Below, piece after piece: positions 7,571 through 15,700 of a stretch of 19,969 nucleotides of DNA. Source of the DNA: Candidatus Segatella caccae (GTDB lineage: Bacteria > Bacteroidota > Bacteroidia > Bacteroidales > Bacteroidaceae); NCBI GenBank assembly GCA_900556395.1, contig USOQ01000049.1, positions 1 to 19,969 on the forward strand, given 5' to 3'. The position numbers were made by a program, and so were the translations under genes. How positions within the stretch are numbered: the first letter of the stretch is position 1; the number at the start of each line of letters is the position of its first letter. The notes beneath the pieces are model-generated. The model saw nothing but the letters and a program-made list of their open reading frames with translations. It had not been told where the DNA came from and searched no databases.

Positions 7571-8884
7571 GTGGATTACAAGAATATGAAATTCAGAATG
7601 TTCAATGGTTGCGACCGCGGACTCTGCCGACGTGCAGTGGGACGACAGGACAAACAGTTGAACACATACGACTGGCTTGCCGACGTACCTGGCAATGCCG
7701 AGAGCACAGACCTTGTGGAAGTACAATTCAAGAACACACGCAAGGGCTACTATCACAACGTCAACAACCTCGACCTCAAAAAGGGCGACGTGGTGGCTGT
7801 AGAAGCCAATCCTGGCCACGACATTGGTGTCGTAACGCTCACAGGACGTCTCGTGAAGTTGCAAATCAAGAAGGCCAACCTACGCTCTTCGGATGACATC
7901 AAGCGCATCTATCGCATAGCTAAACCCGTAGACTTCGAGAAATGGGAAGAGGCTAAGAGTCGCGAACACGGAACAATGATTCAGAGCCGACAAATAGCCA
8001 AAGACTTAGGTCTGAAGATGAAAATCGGAGATGTGGAATATCAAGGTGACGGCAACAAAGCCATCTTCTATTATATAGCCGACGAACGTGTAGACTTCCG
8101 ACAGCTTATCAAGGTGCTGGCAGAGACTTTCCATGTTCGCATAGAGATGAAGCAGATTGGTGCTCGACAAGAAGCTGGACGCATCGGAGGAACAGGTCCT
8201 TGCGGACGAGAGCTATGTTGCGCTACCTGGATGAAAAACTTCGTCAGCGTGGGCACCAATGCTGCACGTTTCCAGGACATATCACTCAACCCTCAGAAGT
8301 TGGCGGGTATGTGTGCCAAACTAAAATGCTGCCTCAACTACGAAGTAGACAACTACGAGGAAGCCAGCAAGAAGTTGCCACCTAAGGATGCACTCCTACA
8401 AACTGCCGATGGTGAATACCACCAGTTCAAGGTTGACATCTTAGCTGGTCTCATCACCTATTCTACTGATAAGAATTTGGCTTCTAACTTAGAGACTATC
8501 AGTGCCGAACGCGCTTGGGAAATCATCAAGATGAACAAGGTGGGCGAGAAACCTCTGAGCCTCATAGAGGATGGCAAGGCTAAACCTGCACCTAAGTCAA
8601 GCGACCTTCTCGCTGAAGCTGACTTGAGCCGCTTCGACAAAGCTAAGAAGAAGAAAAAGAACAACAACCGACAGCAAGGCAATCGTAAACGTTCTGACAA
8701 CCGACAGCAGGGAGAGAACCATGTTGAGAACCGACAGCAGAACGAAAACCGTACAGACAATCGTCAGCAGGGAGAGAACCGTCAGCCCCGTCAACAAGGA
8801 AACCGCAGACGCAACAACCGTCCTCGCCCACAACAAGGAGAGGCTAACAAAGGCGCAGAAAACAAACCTGCTAATGAAGGATAG
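7571..8884 (+). CDS. ricT: PSP1/RicT (YaaT) family protein with Asn/Gln/Arg-rich tail
   Basis: A 437-residue member of the PSP1 C-terminal domain family. The B. subtilis homologue RicT acts in a RicA-RicF-RicT complex that carries iron-sulfur clusters and affects RNase Y-dependent mRNA processing; the role in Bacteroidetes is not established. Here the core spans about 30-320, with VEVQFKNTRKGYY, VVAVEANPGHDIGVVTLTG, and cysteine motifs CGRELCC (211-217) and MCAKLKCCLNYE (C248, C253, C254), which fit the cluster-binding cysteines. Residues 358-437 are a basic, low-complexity tail with repeated DNRQQGEN units. The first in-frame start is GTG at 7571; ATG at 7586 (MKFRMFNG) is a good alternative. 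Neither has a Shine-Dalgarno sequence. It lies 78 bp after holB and 71 bp before gldH. Confidence 0.9.
   Translation: MDYKNMKFRMFNGCDRGLCRRAVGRQDKQLNTYDWLADVPGNAESTDLVEVQFKNTRKGYYHNVNNLDLKKGDVVAVEANPGHDIGVVTLTGRLVKLQIKKANLRSSDDIKRIYRIAKPVDFEKWEEAKSREHGTMIQSRQIAKDLGLKMKIGDVEYQGDGNKAIFYYIADERVDFRQLIKVLAETFHVRIEMKQIGARQEAGRIGGTGPCGRELCCATWMKNFVSVGTNAARFQDISLNPQKLAGMCAKLKCCLNYEVDNYEEASKKLPPKDALLQTADGEYHQFKVDILAGLITYSTDKNLASNLETISAERAWEIIKMNKVGEKPLSLIEDGKAKPAPKSSDLLAEADLSRFDKAKKKKKNNNRQQGNRKRSDNRQQGENHVENRQQNENRTDNRQQGENRQPRQQGNRRRNNRPRPQQGEANKGAENKPANEG
8696..8785 (+). repeat. 30-bp in-frame tandem repeat in the ricT tail
   Basis: Three units begin at 8696, 8726 and 8756, exactly 30 bp apart. 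Each has a (C)CGACAGCAG-like core followed by a GAGAACC-like segment, and encodes (D/E)NRQQ(G/N)EN plus two or three variable residues. The units differ at several bases, so the array is not freshly duplicated. Being a multiple of three, changes in copy number would keep the frame. Confidence 0.85.
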
Positions 8885-8955
8885 TAACTCCATGTTCTAT
8901 CATTAAGCAAACATAGTATAACCGATAAGTAAACATACTTTGGAGGGAAAATAAA

Positions 8956-9450
8956 ATGAAGCGATGGGCTTATACCATAGGGGTTTTCATGGGAGCGATG
9001 ATGCTCTTTCACTCGTGCAACGAAACATTGGTGTACGACCGATATGAGCACACCCCTATCGCTGGCTGGGAAAAGAACGATGTACTCTCATTCGACATTC
9101 CACCTCTCAAGAGTCCTGGCACATACGAGCAAGAATTAGGGCTCAGAGTGACTGGTGTCTACCCTTTCATGGGTCTTACACTTATTGTCGATCAATGTAT
9201 CTTTCCACAAACGAAAGCCCAAGGGGTAATAACCATTGAAAAGTCGGACACCATCCAGTGCGACTTGATAAATCAAGACGGAACGACCAAGGGACAAGGC
9301 ATCAGTTATTACCAATACAATTTCCCTATCAACACCTATCGTTTCGCTTCCGGCGACTCCATCCACGTCACTATCAAGCATGACATGAAACGAGAGATTC
9401 TTCCAGGTATCAGCGACATTGGTTTCAAGATGAGCCACATAGGTGAATAA
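8956..9450 (+). CDS. gldH: GldH family lipoprotein
   Basis: A 164-residue lipoprotein: basic start, hydrophobic helix at 5-18, and FHSC with the lipidated Cys at 21, so it should be exported and membrane anchored. The mature part matches the GldH family as I recall it: an opening VYDRYEHTPIAGWEKNDVLSF, a beta-rich middle, and the end GISDIGFKMSHIGE. GldH is required for gliding in Flavobacterium johnsoniae, but Bacteroidales that do not glide also keep it, so a general envelope role is more likely here. It follows ricT, a pairing I remember from other Bacteroidales, and is the last gene of the metF-holB-ricT-gldH group. A 22-bp repeat array and a strong terminator follow. Confidence 0.85.
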   Translation: MKRWAYTIGVFMGAMMLFHSCNETLVYDRYEHTPIAGWEKNDVLSFDIPPLKSPGTYEQELGLRVTGVYPFMGLTLIVDQCIFPQTKAQGVITIEKSDTIQCDLINQDGTTKGQGISYYQYNFPINTYRFASGDSIHVTIKHDMKREILPGISDIGFKMSHIGE

Positions 9451-9464
9451 ATGGGTAAAAAAAC

Positions 9465-9552
9465 GCAAGTACTTGCGATGACCAACGAAAGTACTTTCAA
9501 TGACCAACGAAAGTACTTGCGACAGCCATCGCAAGTATCTTCATTATTTGAG
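9465..9552. repeat. Tandem array of a 22-bp repeat (four units)
   Basis: Units start at 9465, 9487, 9509 and 9531. The first is GCAAGTACTTGCGATGACCA plus AC; the second and third begin GAAAGTACTT; the fourth (GCAAGTATCTTC...) is degenerate. Each of the first three carries a palindrome centred on AAGTACTT (extended to GCAAGTACTTGC or GAAAGTACTTTC). The array begins 14 bp after the gldH stop codon. A related copy lies at 19378-19413. Confidence 0.85.
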
Positions 9553-9613
9553 GCTATAGGGTAGCAAAAATATGGGTTACATCGGATGGCAAGATAAAGA
9601 CTCATAAAATCAT

Positions 9614-9654
9614 ACAACAAAAGCGACTTCATAGGATGAAGTCGCTTTTGTTGT
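9614..9654. terminator. Bidirectional terminator between gldH and rodA
   Basis: Two perfectly complementary 19-base arms (9614-9632 and 9636-9654) surround a three-base AGG spacer. The stem contains AAAAGCGAC on one side and GTCGCTTTT on the other, so the core GCGACTTCAT hairpin is flanked by T-runs in both directions. It serves gldH on the plus strand and the rodA end of the wall operon on the minus strand. Confidence 0.93.
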
Positions 9655-9687
9655 GTATATATATTATTCTTGTCGATGAATCTCAGA

Positions 9688-11157
9688 TTAGGTTCTTACC
9701 AGATTTCTTCCTGCATCGATTCTTAGGAAGATAAAGAGAAGAATGGTAAAGCCCCAAAGCGATGAACCGCCATAGCTGAAGAACGGAAGAGGAATACCAA
9801 TAACAGGTGTTAAGCCCAAGACCATACCTACATTAATGAACACATGAAAAAGGAAAATGCTGAGCACACTATAACCATAAATGCGTCCAAACTTGAAAGG
9901 TTGCCGTTCGGCAAGAAACAAGAGGCGCAGTATCAATGCCAAGAAAAGCAACAACACTCCTGCCGAACCCAAGAATCCTTCCTCTTCACCTACAGTACAG
10001 AATATAAAGTCGGTGTCTTGCTCAGGCACAAACTTCAACTTGGTTTGCGTGCCGTTAAGGAATCCTTTGCCTTGCAAACCTCCTGAGCCAATGGCTATCT
10101 CACTCTGATGAACGTTATACCCGGCACCAGCCAAGTCTTCTTCAAGTCCTAAAAGCACATTGATACGCACACGCTGGTGAGGCTCCATAACATTGTTGAG
10201 CACATAGTCTGCAGAATAGAAAAAAGCCAAAGAACCCAACGCAAATATGGCTATAAAATAATAGTTCTTAATGCGCGAAGACAATCCCTTGTAAAACAAA
10301 AAGCCTATGAGTAAGAAACTGATGCCTATCTGAACATAAGTGATGTCAAAGGGGATGACATAAGCCGAAAAGAGCAAGCACAGCAAAGTGATGCCCACTG
10401 TATAGAAGAGCATGTGCGCCGTCTGTCTGCCATGATGAATATAGGTGTTCACCATGCCTGCAGAAAAGACCTGTATAAACAAGAGCACCACAAACTCACC
10501 TACCGAGGTAGAGGCGTCCCACATCATGACACTGTCATACTTCACCCCTACCACAAAATACACCACCATCGCTACAGCAGTAAACAAGACGCTTCCAGGC
10601 ATTCCCTCACGATAAAACATCAGGAAGAAAGCAGAATAAACAAGTGCAGAACCCGTCTCTCGCTGCCCCACAATACAGATCATGGGTAGGATGACAATAA
10701 ACGCTGCGGCGAAGAAGTCTTTCATGCGATGTATGTTGAAACCATAGCTCGACATGAACTTAGAGATGGCGAGAGCCGTAGCAAACTTAGCAAACTCAGC
10801 TGGCTGCAGTCGAAGCGGTCCGAGCACAAGCCAAGAGCGTGAGCCTTTGATGCTATGCGGATTAAAGATGGTGGCAAAGAGTAATAGCACAAGAGCTGCA
10901 TAGATGACATACGAGAATGTGTCATAGAATCTGTCATCGAGGAGAAGGATAACAAAGCCGAGGGTTATCGAAGTACCTATCCAGATGATTTGCATACCAG
11001 AGCGCGACCCGAGGCTGAAAATATCATTGTCACCATAAGTGTAGCTGGCACCACAGACACTGAACCACCCAAAGGTGAGCAGTGCCAAGTAAATGCCTAT
11101 CGTCCACCAGTCGAGCGAACGAAGTACACCATGTTGTCTATTGTCTGTTTGAATCAT
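9688..11157 (-). CDS. rodA: RodA peptidoglycan glycosyltransferase (SEDS family)
   Basis: A 489-residue multi-pass membrane protein that polymerises lipid II into glycan strands during cell elongation, in complex with PBP2. SEDS motifs are clear: KGSRSWLVLGPLRLQPAEFAK at 104-124, GQRETGSALVY at 164-174, a long extracellular loop ending KFVPEQDTDFIFCTVGEE (375-392; D383 fits the catalytic Asp), and PVIGIPLPFFSYGGSS at 451-466. The protein is longer than E. coli RodA (370 residues), with extra hydrophobic helices at about 190-300; I believe Bacteroidales RodA proteins are generally longer. It is the last gene of the mre operon, 29 bp after mrdA, and ends just before the strong terminator at 9614-9654. 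Confidence 0.95.
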   Translation of the reverse strand: MIQTDNRQHGVLRSLDWWTIGIYLALLTFGWFSVCGASYTYGDNDIFSLGSRSGMQIIWIGTSITLGFVILLLDDRFYDTFSYVIYAALVLLLFATIFNPHSIKGSRSWLVLGPLRLQPAEFAKFATALAISKFMSSYGFNIHRMKDFFAAAFIVILPMICIVGQRETGSALVYSAFFLMFYREGMPGSVLFTAVAMVVYFVVGVKYDSVMMWDASTSVGEFVVLLFIQVFSAGMVNTYIHHGRQTAHMLFYTVGITLLCLLFSAYVIPFDITYVQIGISFLLIGFLFYKGLSSRIKNYYFIAIFALGSLAFFYSADYVLNNVMEPHQRVRINVLLGLEEDLAGAGYNVHQSEIAIGSGGLQGKGFLNGTQTKLKFVPEQDTDFIFCTVGEEEGFLGSAGVLLLFLALILRLLFLAERQPFKFGRIYGYSVLSIFLFHVFINVGMVLGLTPVIGIPLPFFSYGGSSLWGFTILLFIFLRIDAGRNLVRT

Positions 11158-11186
11158 ATTCTTTATCGGATTTTTACATCAGCAAG

Positions 11187-13037
11187 TTATCTGCTGCTTG
11201 AGCCATAAGCTATTCGGCGTGCCTGCATCTGTGCTGCAAGAGTTTCTGAGGCGGGCGACAGCTTGCCCTTAATATACTGCTCCATCATGAGTCCACCAAT
11301 AGGAACACCATAATCGGCTCCCCAACCACCATTTTCTACATAGACAGCTACAGCAATCTGTGGATTATTCATAGGTGCAAAGCCCATAAAGACAGAGTGG
11401 TCGTGACCACGATTCTGTGCAGTACCGGTCTTACCACAAGGCTCAAAGTCGTAACGGGCAAGCATGCGACAAGTTCCCTTTAATGCCGAGCTTCGCATTC
11501 CTGCCACCACATAGTTGTATGCCTTCTTGGATGCCATCGTGTAGTGTCTGCGTGTGTAAAGGGTGTCAAGGGGTTCATCTTTCACCTTACGCACAACGTG
11601 AGGTGCATAATAATATCCGCGGTTGGCTATGGTAGCTCCGAGGTTGGCTATCTGCAATGGTGTGAGGTTTACCTCTCCCTGTCCGATGGAGATACTGATG
11701 ATGGTCAGTCCGTTCCAAGAGCCTCTATAGGCTTTGTCATAGAACTCCGCATTCGGGATAAGTCCTCGTTTCTCTCCTGGCAAATCAATACCCAGTTTAT
11801 AGCCGAATCCCATACTCTTCATATAGTCGCGCCAGGTATTCATCGCTACCTGCACGTTGGGATACTTACGCCTGTTACCCATCATGTAATAGAGTCCCCA
11901 GCAGAAGTAACCATTACAAGAGGTACTGATGGCATCAACAAGTGCTATGGGGGATGGATGGCCATGACAACCTACATGTAGTCCGCGATAGGAGAATCCA
12001 TGATGACAGACAAAGGCTGTTCCTGGCGTGATGATGCCCTCGGTCATAAACGTCAAAGCCTGTGTCGTCTTGAATGTAGAACCTGGAGGATATTGACCCA
12101 TGATACTTCGATTGAGCAACGGCTTCCAAGGATTGTGCGAAAGATAGCGGTGCATCTTGCCACGCATCTTTCCCACCAACCGACGTGGGTCATAAGAAGG
12201 TGAAGATACCATAGCAAGCACTTCGCCCGTACGTGGATCGAGTGCTACGATACTACCTATCTTGCCTTGTAAGAGTCGTTCGCCAAGAGCTTGTAAATTG
12301 AGATCGATTCCTAAGGTAAGATCTTTACCTGCCACAGGACGTCGGTCGAATTTACCATTTTGATAACTACCCTGTATACGTCCATGGGCATCACGAAGTT
12401 TTATCTTTATACCCTTCTCACCTCTGAGTTGCTTTTCGTAATACTTCTCTATACCTAACTTACCAATATAGTCGCCAGGCTGATAGTAGCTGTCGTCCTC
12501 GATATCGCTCGGTGATACTTCGCCCACATCACCAAGCACATGGGCAGCATAAGGACCTGTGTACTCACGAATACTTCGCTTCTGAACATAGAAACCAGGG
12601 AAACGAAACATCTTTTCTTGGAACACACTGAAGTCCTTGTCAGACAACTGACTCATGAAGAGCTGCTGTGTGTAACGTGAATAACCAGGATTCTTAGAAC
12701 GATCCTTGATATCGTTCATGCGCTGTATGAAAAATTCCTTGCTGATGCCAAGCGAATTACAAAAGTCCATTGTGTCGAGGCGCCCACTCTCCTCGTTCAT
12801 CACTACCATGATGTCATAAGAGGGCTGGTTGTATACCATCAGCTTGCCATTACGATCGTAGATGGCACCTCGAGAGGGATATTCCACTTGCTTGAGAAAA
12901 GCATTACTATCGGCATTCTTCTTATAGTCATCGCTCATAATCTGCAAAGTAAAGAGACGGATGATATAAATGGTCACAATTCCTATGGCCACTCCACCTA
13001 TCACAAACTTGCGATTTTCAAGATTATAATCGATCAT
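11187..13037 (-). CDS. mrdA: Penicillin-binding protein 2, elongation-specific transpeptidase
   Basis: A 616-residue class B penicillin-binding protein that cross-links peptidoglycan made by RodA. It has one N-terminal membrane helix (about 11-33), a dimerisation/pedestal domain starting at SRGAIYDRNG (55-64), and a transpeptidase domain with all three motifs: PPGSTFK with nucleophile S320 and K323, SCN at 373-375, and KTGTAQN at 536-542. An unusual CHHG (344-347) and CHGH (357-360) pair lies between the first two motifs. Length and domain order are normal for PBP2. It follows mreD after 103 bp and precedes rodA by 29 bp, as expected for an elongasome operon. Beta-lactams such as mecillinam classically target this enzyme. 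Confidence 0.96.
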   Translation of the reverse strand: MIDYNLENRKFVIGGVAIGIVTIYIIRLFTLQIMSDDYKKNADSNAFLKQVEYPSRGAIYDRNGKLMVYNQPSYDIMVVMNEESGRLDTMDFCNSLGISKEFFIQRMNDIKDRSKNPGYSRYTQQLFMSQLSDKDFSVFQEKMFRFPGFYVQKRSIREYTGPYAAHVLGDVGEVSPSDIEDDSYYQPGDYIGKLGIEKYYEKQLRGEKGIKIKLRDAHGRIQGSYQNGKFDRRPVAGKDLTLGIDLNLQALGERLLQGKIGSIVALDPRTGEVLAMVSSPSYDPRRLVGKMRGKMHRYLSHNPWKPLLNRSIMGQYPPGSTFKTTQALTFMTEGIITPGTAFVCHHGFSYRGLHVGCHGHPSPIALVDAISTSCNGYFCWGLYYMMGNRRKYPNVQVAMNTWRDYMKSMGFGYKLGIDLPGEKRGLIPNAEFYDKAYRGSWNGLTIISISIGQGEVNLTPLQIANLGATIANRGYYYAPHVVRKVKDEPLDTLYTRRHYTMASKKAYNYVVAGMRSSALKGTCRMLARYDFEPCGKTGTAQNRGHDHSVFMGFAPMNNPQIAVAVYVENGGWGADYGVPIGGLMMEQYIKGKLSPASETLAAQMQARRIAYGSSSR

Positions 13038-13140
13038 AATACCTATTTTATATATAATATGCCCTTACACCTTATTTATATATATACATTCTTATTTCTT
13101 CCTCTCTGTTGCAACAAAGAAAGCAAAAGGGAGAACAGTC

Positions 13141-13635
13141 CTACTTGCGCACATTCTCGATAGCCATCAGCAGGACATAAGTGAGCGCTGCGCTTCCCAC
13201 GACACATTCTACCCACTGTAACCAATTAAAGAAATTGAAGGTCTCGAGCGTAAAGAAGAGTAAGCAGTAAATCATTACCAGAATGAGTACATACCAAAAG
13301 TAAGAACTTCCAAGTGTTCGCACACCCGGAAGCAAATCGTCAGCGCTGTCGCGAGGTAAGAACAACTCCAGCAGATAAGGCTGCAAAAGAGCTATCACCG
13401 TCATCGAACCAGCTGCCACACCTGGTGTATTGGCAAAGATATCTACTCCCAATCCCAAGGCAAAACTCCACAACAACACTTGCCAACGAGGGGTGTTGCG
13501 ACGAAAGTGGAGTACAAACATGATGTACAGAAGCGGCGTGGCACAATGGAAGAGGTGTATGTGGTTACACACCAGTCCTTGCACCAACAGGAGAATGAAG
13601 AATACTCCCCAACGCTTTACTATTTCTATACTCAT
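13141..13635 (-). CDS. mreD: Rod shape-determining protein MreD
   Basis: A 164-residue, highly hydrophobic inner-membrane protein with about five predicted helices (for example GVFFILLLVQGLV, ATPLLYIMFVLHF, YVLILVMIYCLLFF and the C-terminal AALTYVLLMAI). The LWSFALGLGVDIFANTPGVAAGS segment resembles the conserved core of MreD. Sequence alone is weakly diagnostic because MreD diverges quickly; the assignment rests mainly on size, topology and position between mreC and mrdA. It would recruit or stabilise the MreB-MreC-PBP2-RodA complex. It starts 78 bp after mreC. Confidence 0.88.
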   Translation of the reverse strand: MSIEIVKRWGVFFILLLVQGLVCNHIHLFHCATPLLYIMFVLHFRRNTPRWQVLLWSFALGLGVDIFANTPGVAAGSMTVIALLQPYLLELFLPRDSADDLLPGVRTLGSSYFWYVLILVMIYCLLFFTLETFNFFNWLQWVECVVGSAALTYVLLMAIENVRK

Positions 13636-13713
13636 TTTTCAAAAAAAGAATTGAAAAAAGTGTTGTCTTTTTTATAACTGTTTTGTTTCTGCGAAACGGC
13701 AGTACATGCTTCA

Positions 13714-14574
13714 TCAAGGTTTGATGGAGTCTTGTGCTGCACGCATCAAGTCGATACGCTCTTGCAGAGCAGAATCATCGACGAGGCACACATCGCGCAA
13801 ACGGGCAAAATCGGTAGAAAGCTTCACCTGCACACGATAAGAAAGTCCGTCAGCAGAATTGAAGACATGTAACACCTTTCCTACCATAACACCAGAAGGG
13901 AACACCGATGAATATCCGCTCGTCACAACGTAGTCGCCCAACTTGAAGTGAGCATGCCTTGGCACGTCCTCAAGATAAGCAAGCTGTGAAGAACCACCAC
14001 GCCAGCGTAGATAACCAAAATAGCCTCTACCCTGTATGGTACAACTGATATTGGAATGACCATTAAGCACAGGAATGACAATACTGTAATGCTCGGAGAC
14101 AAGGTAGACAATACCTACCACACCCATGCCGCATACCACACCCATGTCGCGTTTCACGCCATCAGCAGCACCCTTATCAATGGTGATAAGGTTATTATAT
14201 CGATTTACCGTGTTGGTCACTACCTGGGCAGGCAAAAGTTTGCATCCCTGAAAAGGAGTCATGCGTGCCAATCGCTCCACAGCAGTTTCCTGGCTATGAG
14301 TAAGGTGAGCTATACTGTCGTTAAGCGCTCTCACCTGCTGTTCCAACAGGACATTGCGCTGAGTGAGTTGGCTGTTGACGCTCGAAAGCGAGAAATAACT
14401 TTCCACAGCCGAATCCCACTCATACACTTTTCCTGTTACGGCATTGGCCGACGAGAACCAGACACTGCCCTGATAACTATTGTATCTGAAGAGCAGCACC
14501 ATGCTCACTACCTCAAGCACCAGGAACACAAACCAGTGGTTGTGTTTCGCCAGAAACTCTGTAAGGTTGTGCAT
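13714..14574 (-). CDS. mreC: Rod shape-determining protein MreC
   Basis: A 286-residue bitopic protein: short cytoplasmic start, one membrane helix at about 13-30, a periplasmic coiled coil at about 60-95 (SQLTQRNVLLEQQVRALNDSI), then a beta-rich MreC domain to about 270. Typical MreC phrases are visible: ITIDKGAADGVKRDMGVV, GVVGIVYLVSEHYSIVIPVLN, GDYVVTSGYSSVFPSGVMVGKV and VQVKLSTDFARLRDVCLV. MreC links the cytoplasmic MreB filaments to PBP2 and activates the RodA-PBP2 synthase. The gene starts 31 bp after mreB. Confidence 0.94.
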   Translation of the reverse strand: MHNLTEFLAKHNHWFVFLVLEVVSMVLLFRYNSYQGSVWFSSANAVTGKVYEWDSAVESYFSLSSVNSQLTQRNVLLEQQVRALNDSIAHLTHSQETAVERLARMTPFQGCKLLPAQVVTNTVNRYNNLITIDKGAADGVKRDMGVVCGMGVVGIVYLVSEHYSIVIPVLNGHSNISCTIQGRGYFGYLRWRGGSSQLAYLEDVPRHAHFKLGDYVVTSGYSSVFPSGVMVGKVLHVFNSADGLSYRVQVKLSTDFARLRDVCLVDDSALQERIDLMRAAQDSIKP

Positions 14575-14605
14575 ACGCTATCGTTTCTCTGAAGTCAGAT
14601 TACAC

Positions 14606-15628
14606 TTATCTCATCAAGAATGAGAAGCGGTCAACATTCTTCAGTGCGATACCTGCACCCTTTGCCACACTGTGCAATGGGTCTTCAGCAATATGGAAAG
14701 GAATGTTGATCTTAGCTGTGAGTCGCTTGTCGAGTCCACGAAGCAAAGCACCACCACCAGAGAGCCAGATACCATTCTTTACGATATCAGCATAAAGCTC
14801 AGGAGGAGTGTTCTCAAGCGCAGAGAGCACAGCATTCTCTATCTTCGCTACAGTCTTATCCAAGCACTGAGCTATCTCTTGATAGCATACTGGAACTTCC
14901 ATAGGAAGGGCAGTAATACGATTAGGTCCGTGAACAATGAAGTCTTCTGGAGCCTCATCACCCAGATCGGTAAGAGCAGAACCTACGTGTATCTTGATAC
15001 GCTCAGCCATACGCTCAGACACTTTCACATTGTGCTGGCGGCTCATATACTCCTGGATGTCGGCTGTAAGGTCATCACCGGCTGTACGAATAGAGTTGTT
15101 GCTCACGATACCACCGAGTGAAATAACAGCAATCTCGGTAGAACCACCACCTATATCGACAATCATATTACCCTCAGGAGCTTCCACATCAATACCGATA
15201 CCAATAGCAGCTGCCATAGGTTCGAAGATCAAGTAAACGTCACGTCCATCAGCATGCTCTGCTGAGTCGCGCACAGCACGAAGCTCTACTTCGGTAGAAC
15301 CAGAAGGAACACCGATTACCATTCGGAGAGAGGGTGAGAAAAGACGGCTTCCTGTATGCACCATCTTGATCAATCCACGCATCATCTGCTCGCATGCAGT
15401 AAAGTCGGCAATCACACCATCACGCAAGGGACGTATTGTACGGATGTTGTCATGAGTCTTCTCGTACATCATCTTAGCCTTCTCGCCCACAGCTATCATC
15501 TTGTCTGTGCGACGATCGAGGGCTACAACAGAGGGCTCGTCAACAACAATCTTATCATCGCTGATAATAATGGTGTTGGCAGTACCCAAGTCCATTGCGA
15601 TTTCCTGAATAAATGAAAAAAATCCCAT
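14606..15628 (-). CDS. mreB: Rod shape-determining protein MreB (bacterial actin)
   Basis: A 340-residue actin-family ATPase that forms membrane-bound filaments directing lateral wall synthesis. The nucleotide-binding signatures are present: phosphate 1 loop DLGTANT (13-19), phosphate 2 loop DIGGGSTE (158-165) and adenosine motif LSGGGALLRGLD (289-300). The N-terminus MGFFSFIQEI is hydrophobic, consistent with membrane binding. Length matches the family (about 335-350). It lies 72 bp after the IMP cyclohydrolase gene; I see no convincing promoter in that gap (only a weak TAACTTTT), so it is probably read from the purH promoter. Confidence 0.97.
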   Translation of the reverse strand: MGFFSFIQEIAMDLGTANTIIISDDKIVVDEPSVVALDRRTDKMIAVGEKAKMMYEKTHDNIRTIRPLRDGVIADFTACEQMMRGLIKMVHTGSRLFSPSLRMVIGVPSGSTEVELRAVRDSAEHADGRDVYLIFEPMAAAIGIGIDVEAPEGNMIVDIGGGSTEIAVISLGGIVSNNSIRTAGDDLTADIQEYMSRQHNVKVSERMAERIKIHVGSALTDLGDEAPEDFIVHGPNRITALPMEVPVCYQEIAQCLDKTVAKIENAVLSALENTPPELYADIVKNGIWLSGGGALLRGLDKRLTAKINIPFHIAEDPLHSVAKGAGIALKNVDRFSFLMR

Positions 15629-15700
15629 TTTCTTTTTGTAATTACTAAAAAGTTAATTGAAGCTTATAATATTTCTACAGAGAGAACAGCAATCCCTGAT

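Noticed and set aside
7541..7864. 107-codon minus-strand ORF opposite the start of ricT
   Set aside because: It is the antisense shadow of a well-conserved coding region and has no domain.
9465..9552. CRISPR array
   Set aside because: Units are contiguous at 22 bp with no unique spacers, only four units, and no cas genes nearby.
9336..9632. 98-codon minus-strand ORF over the end of gldH and the 22-bp array
   Set aside because: It is antisense to gldH and translated repeat DNA; the repetitive peptide is a by-product of the repeats.
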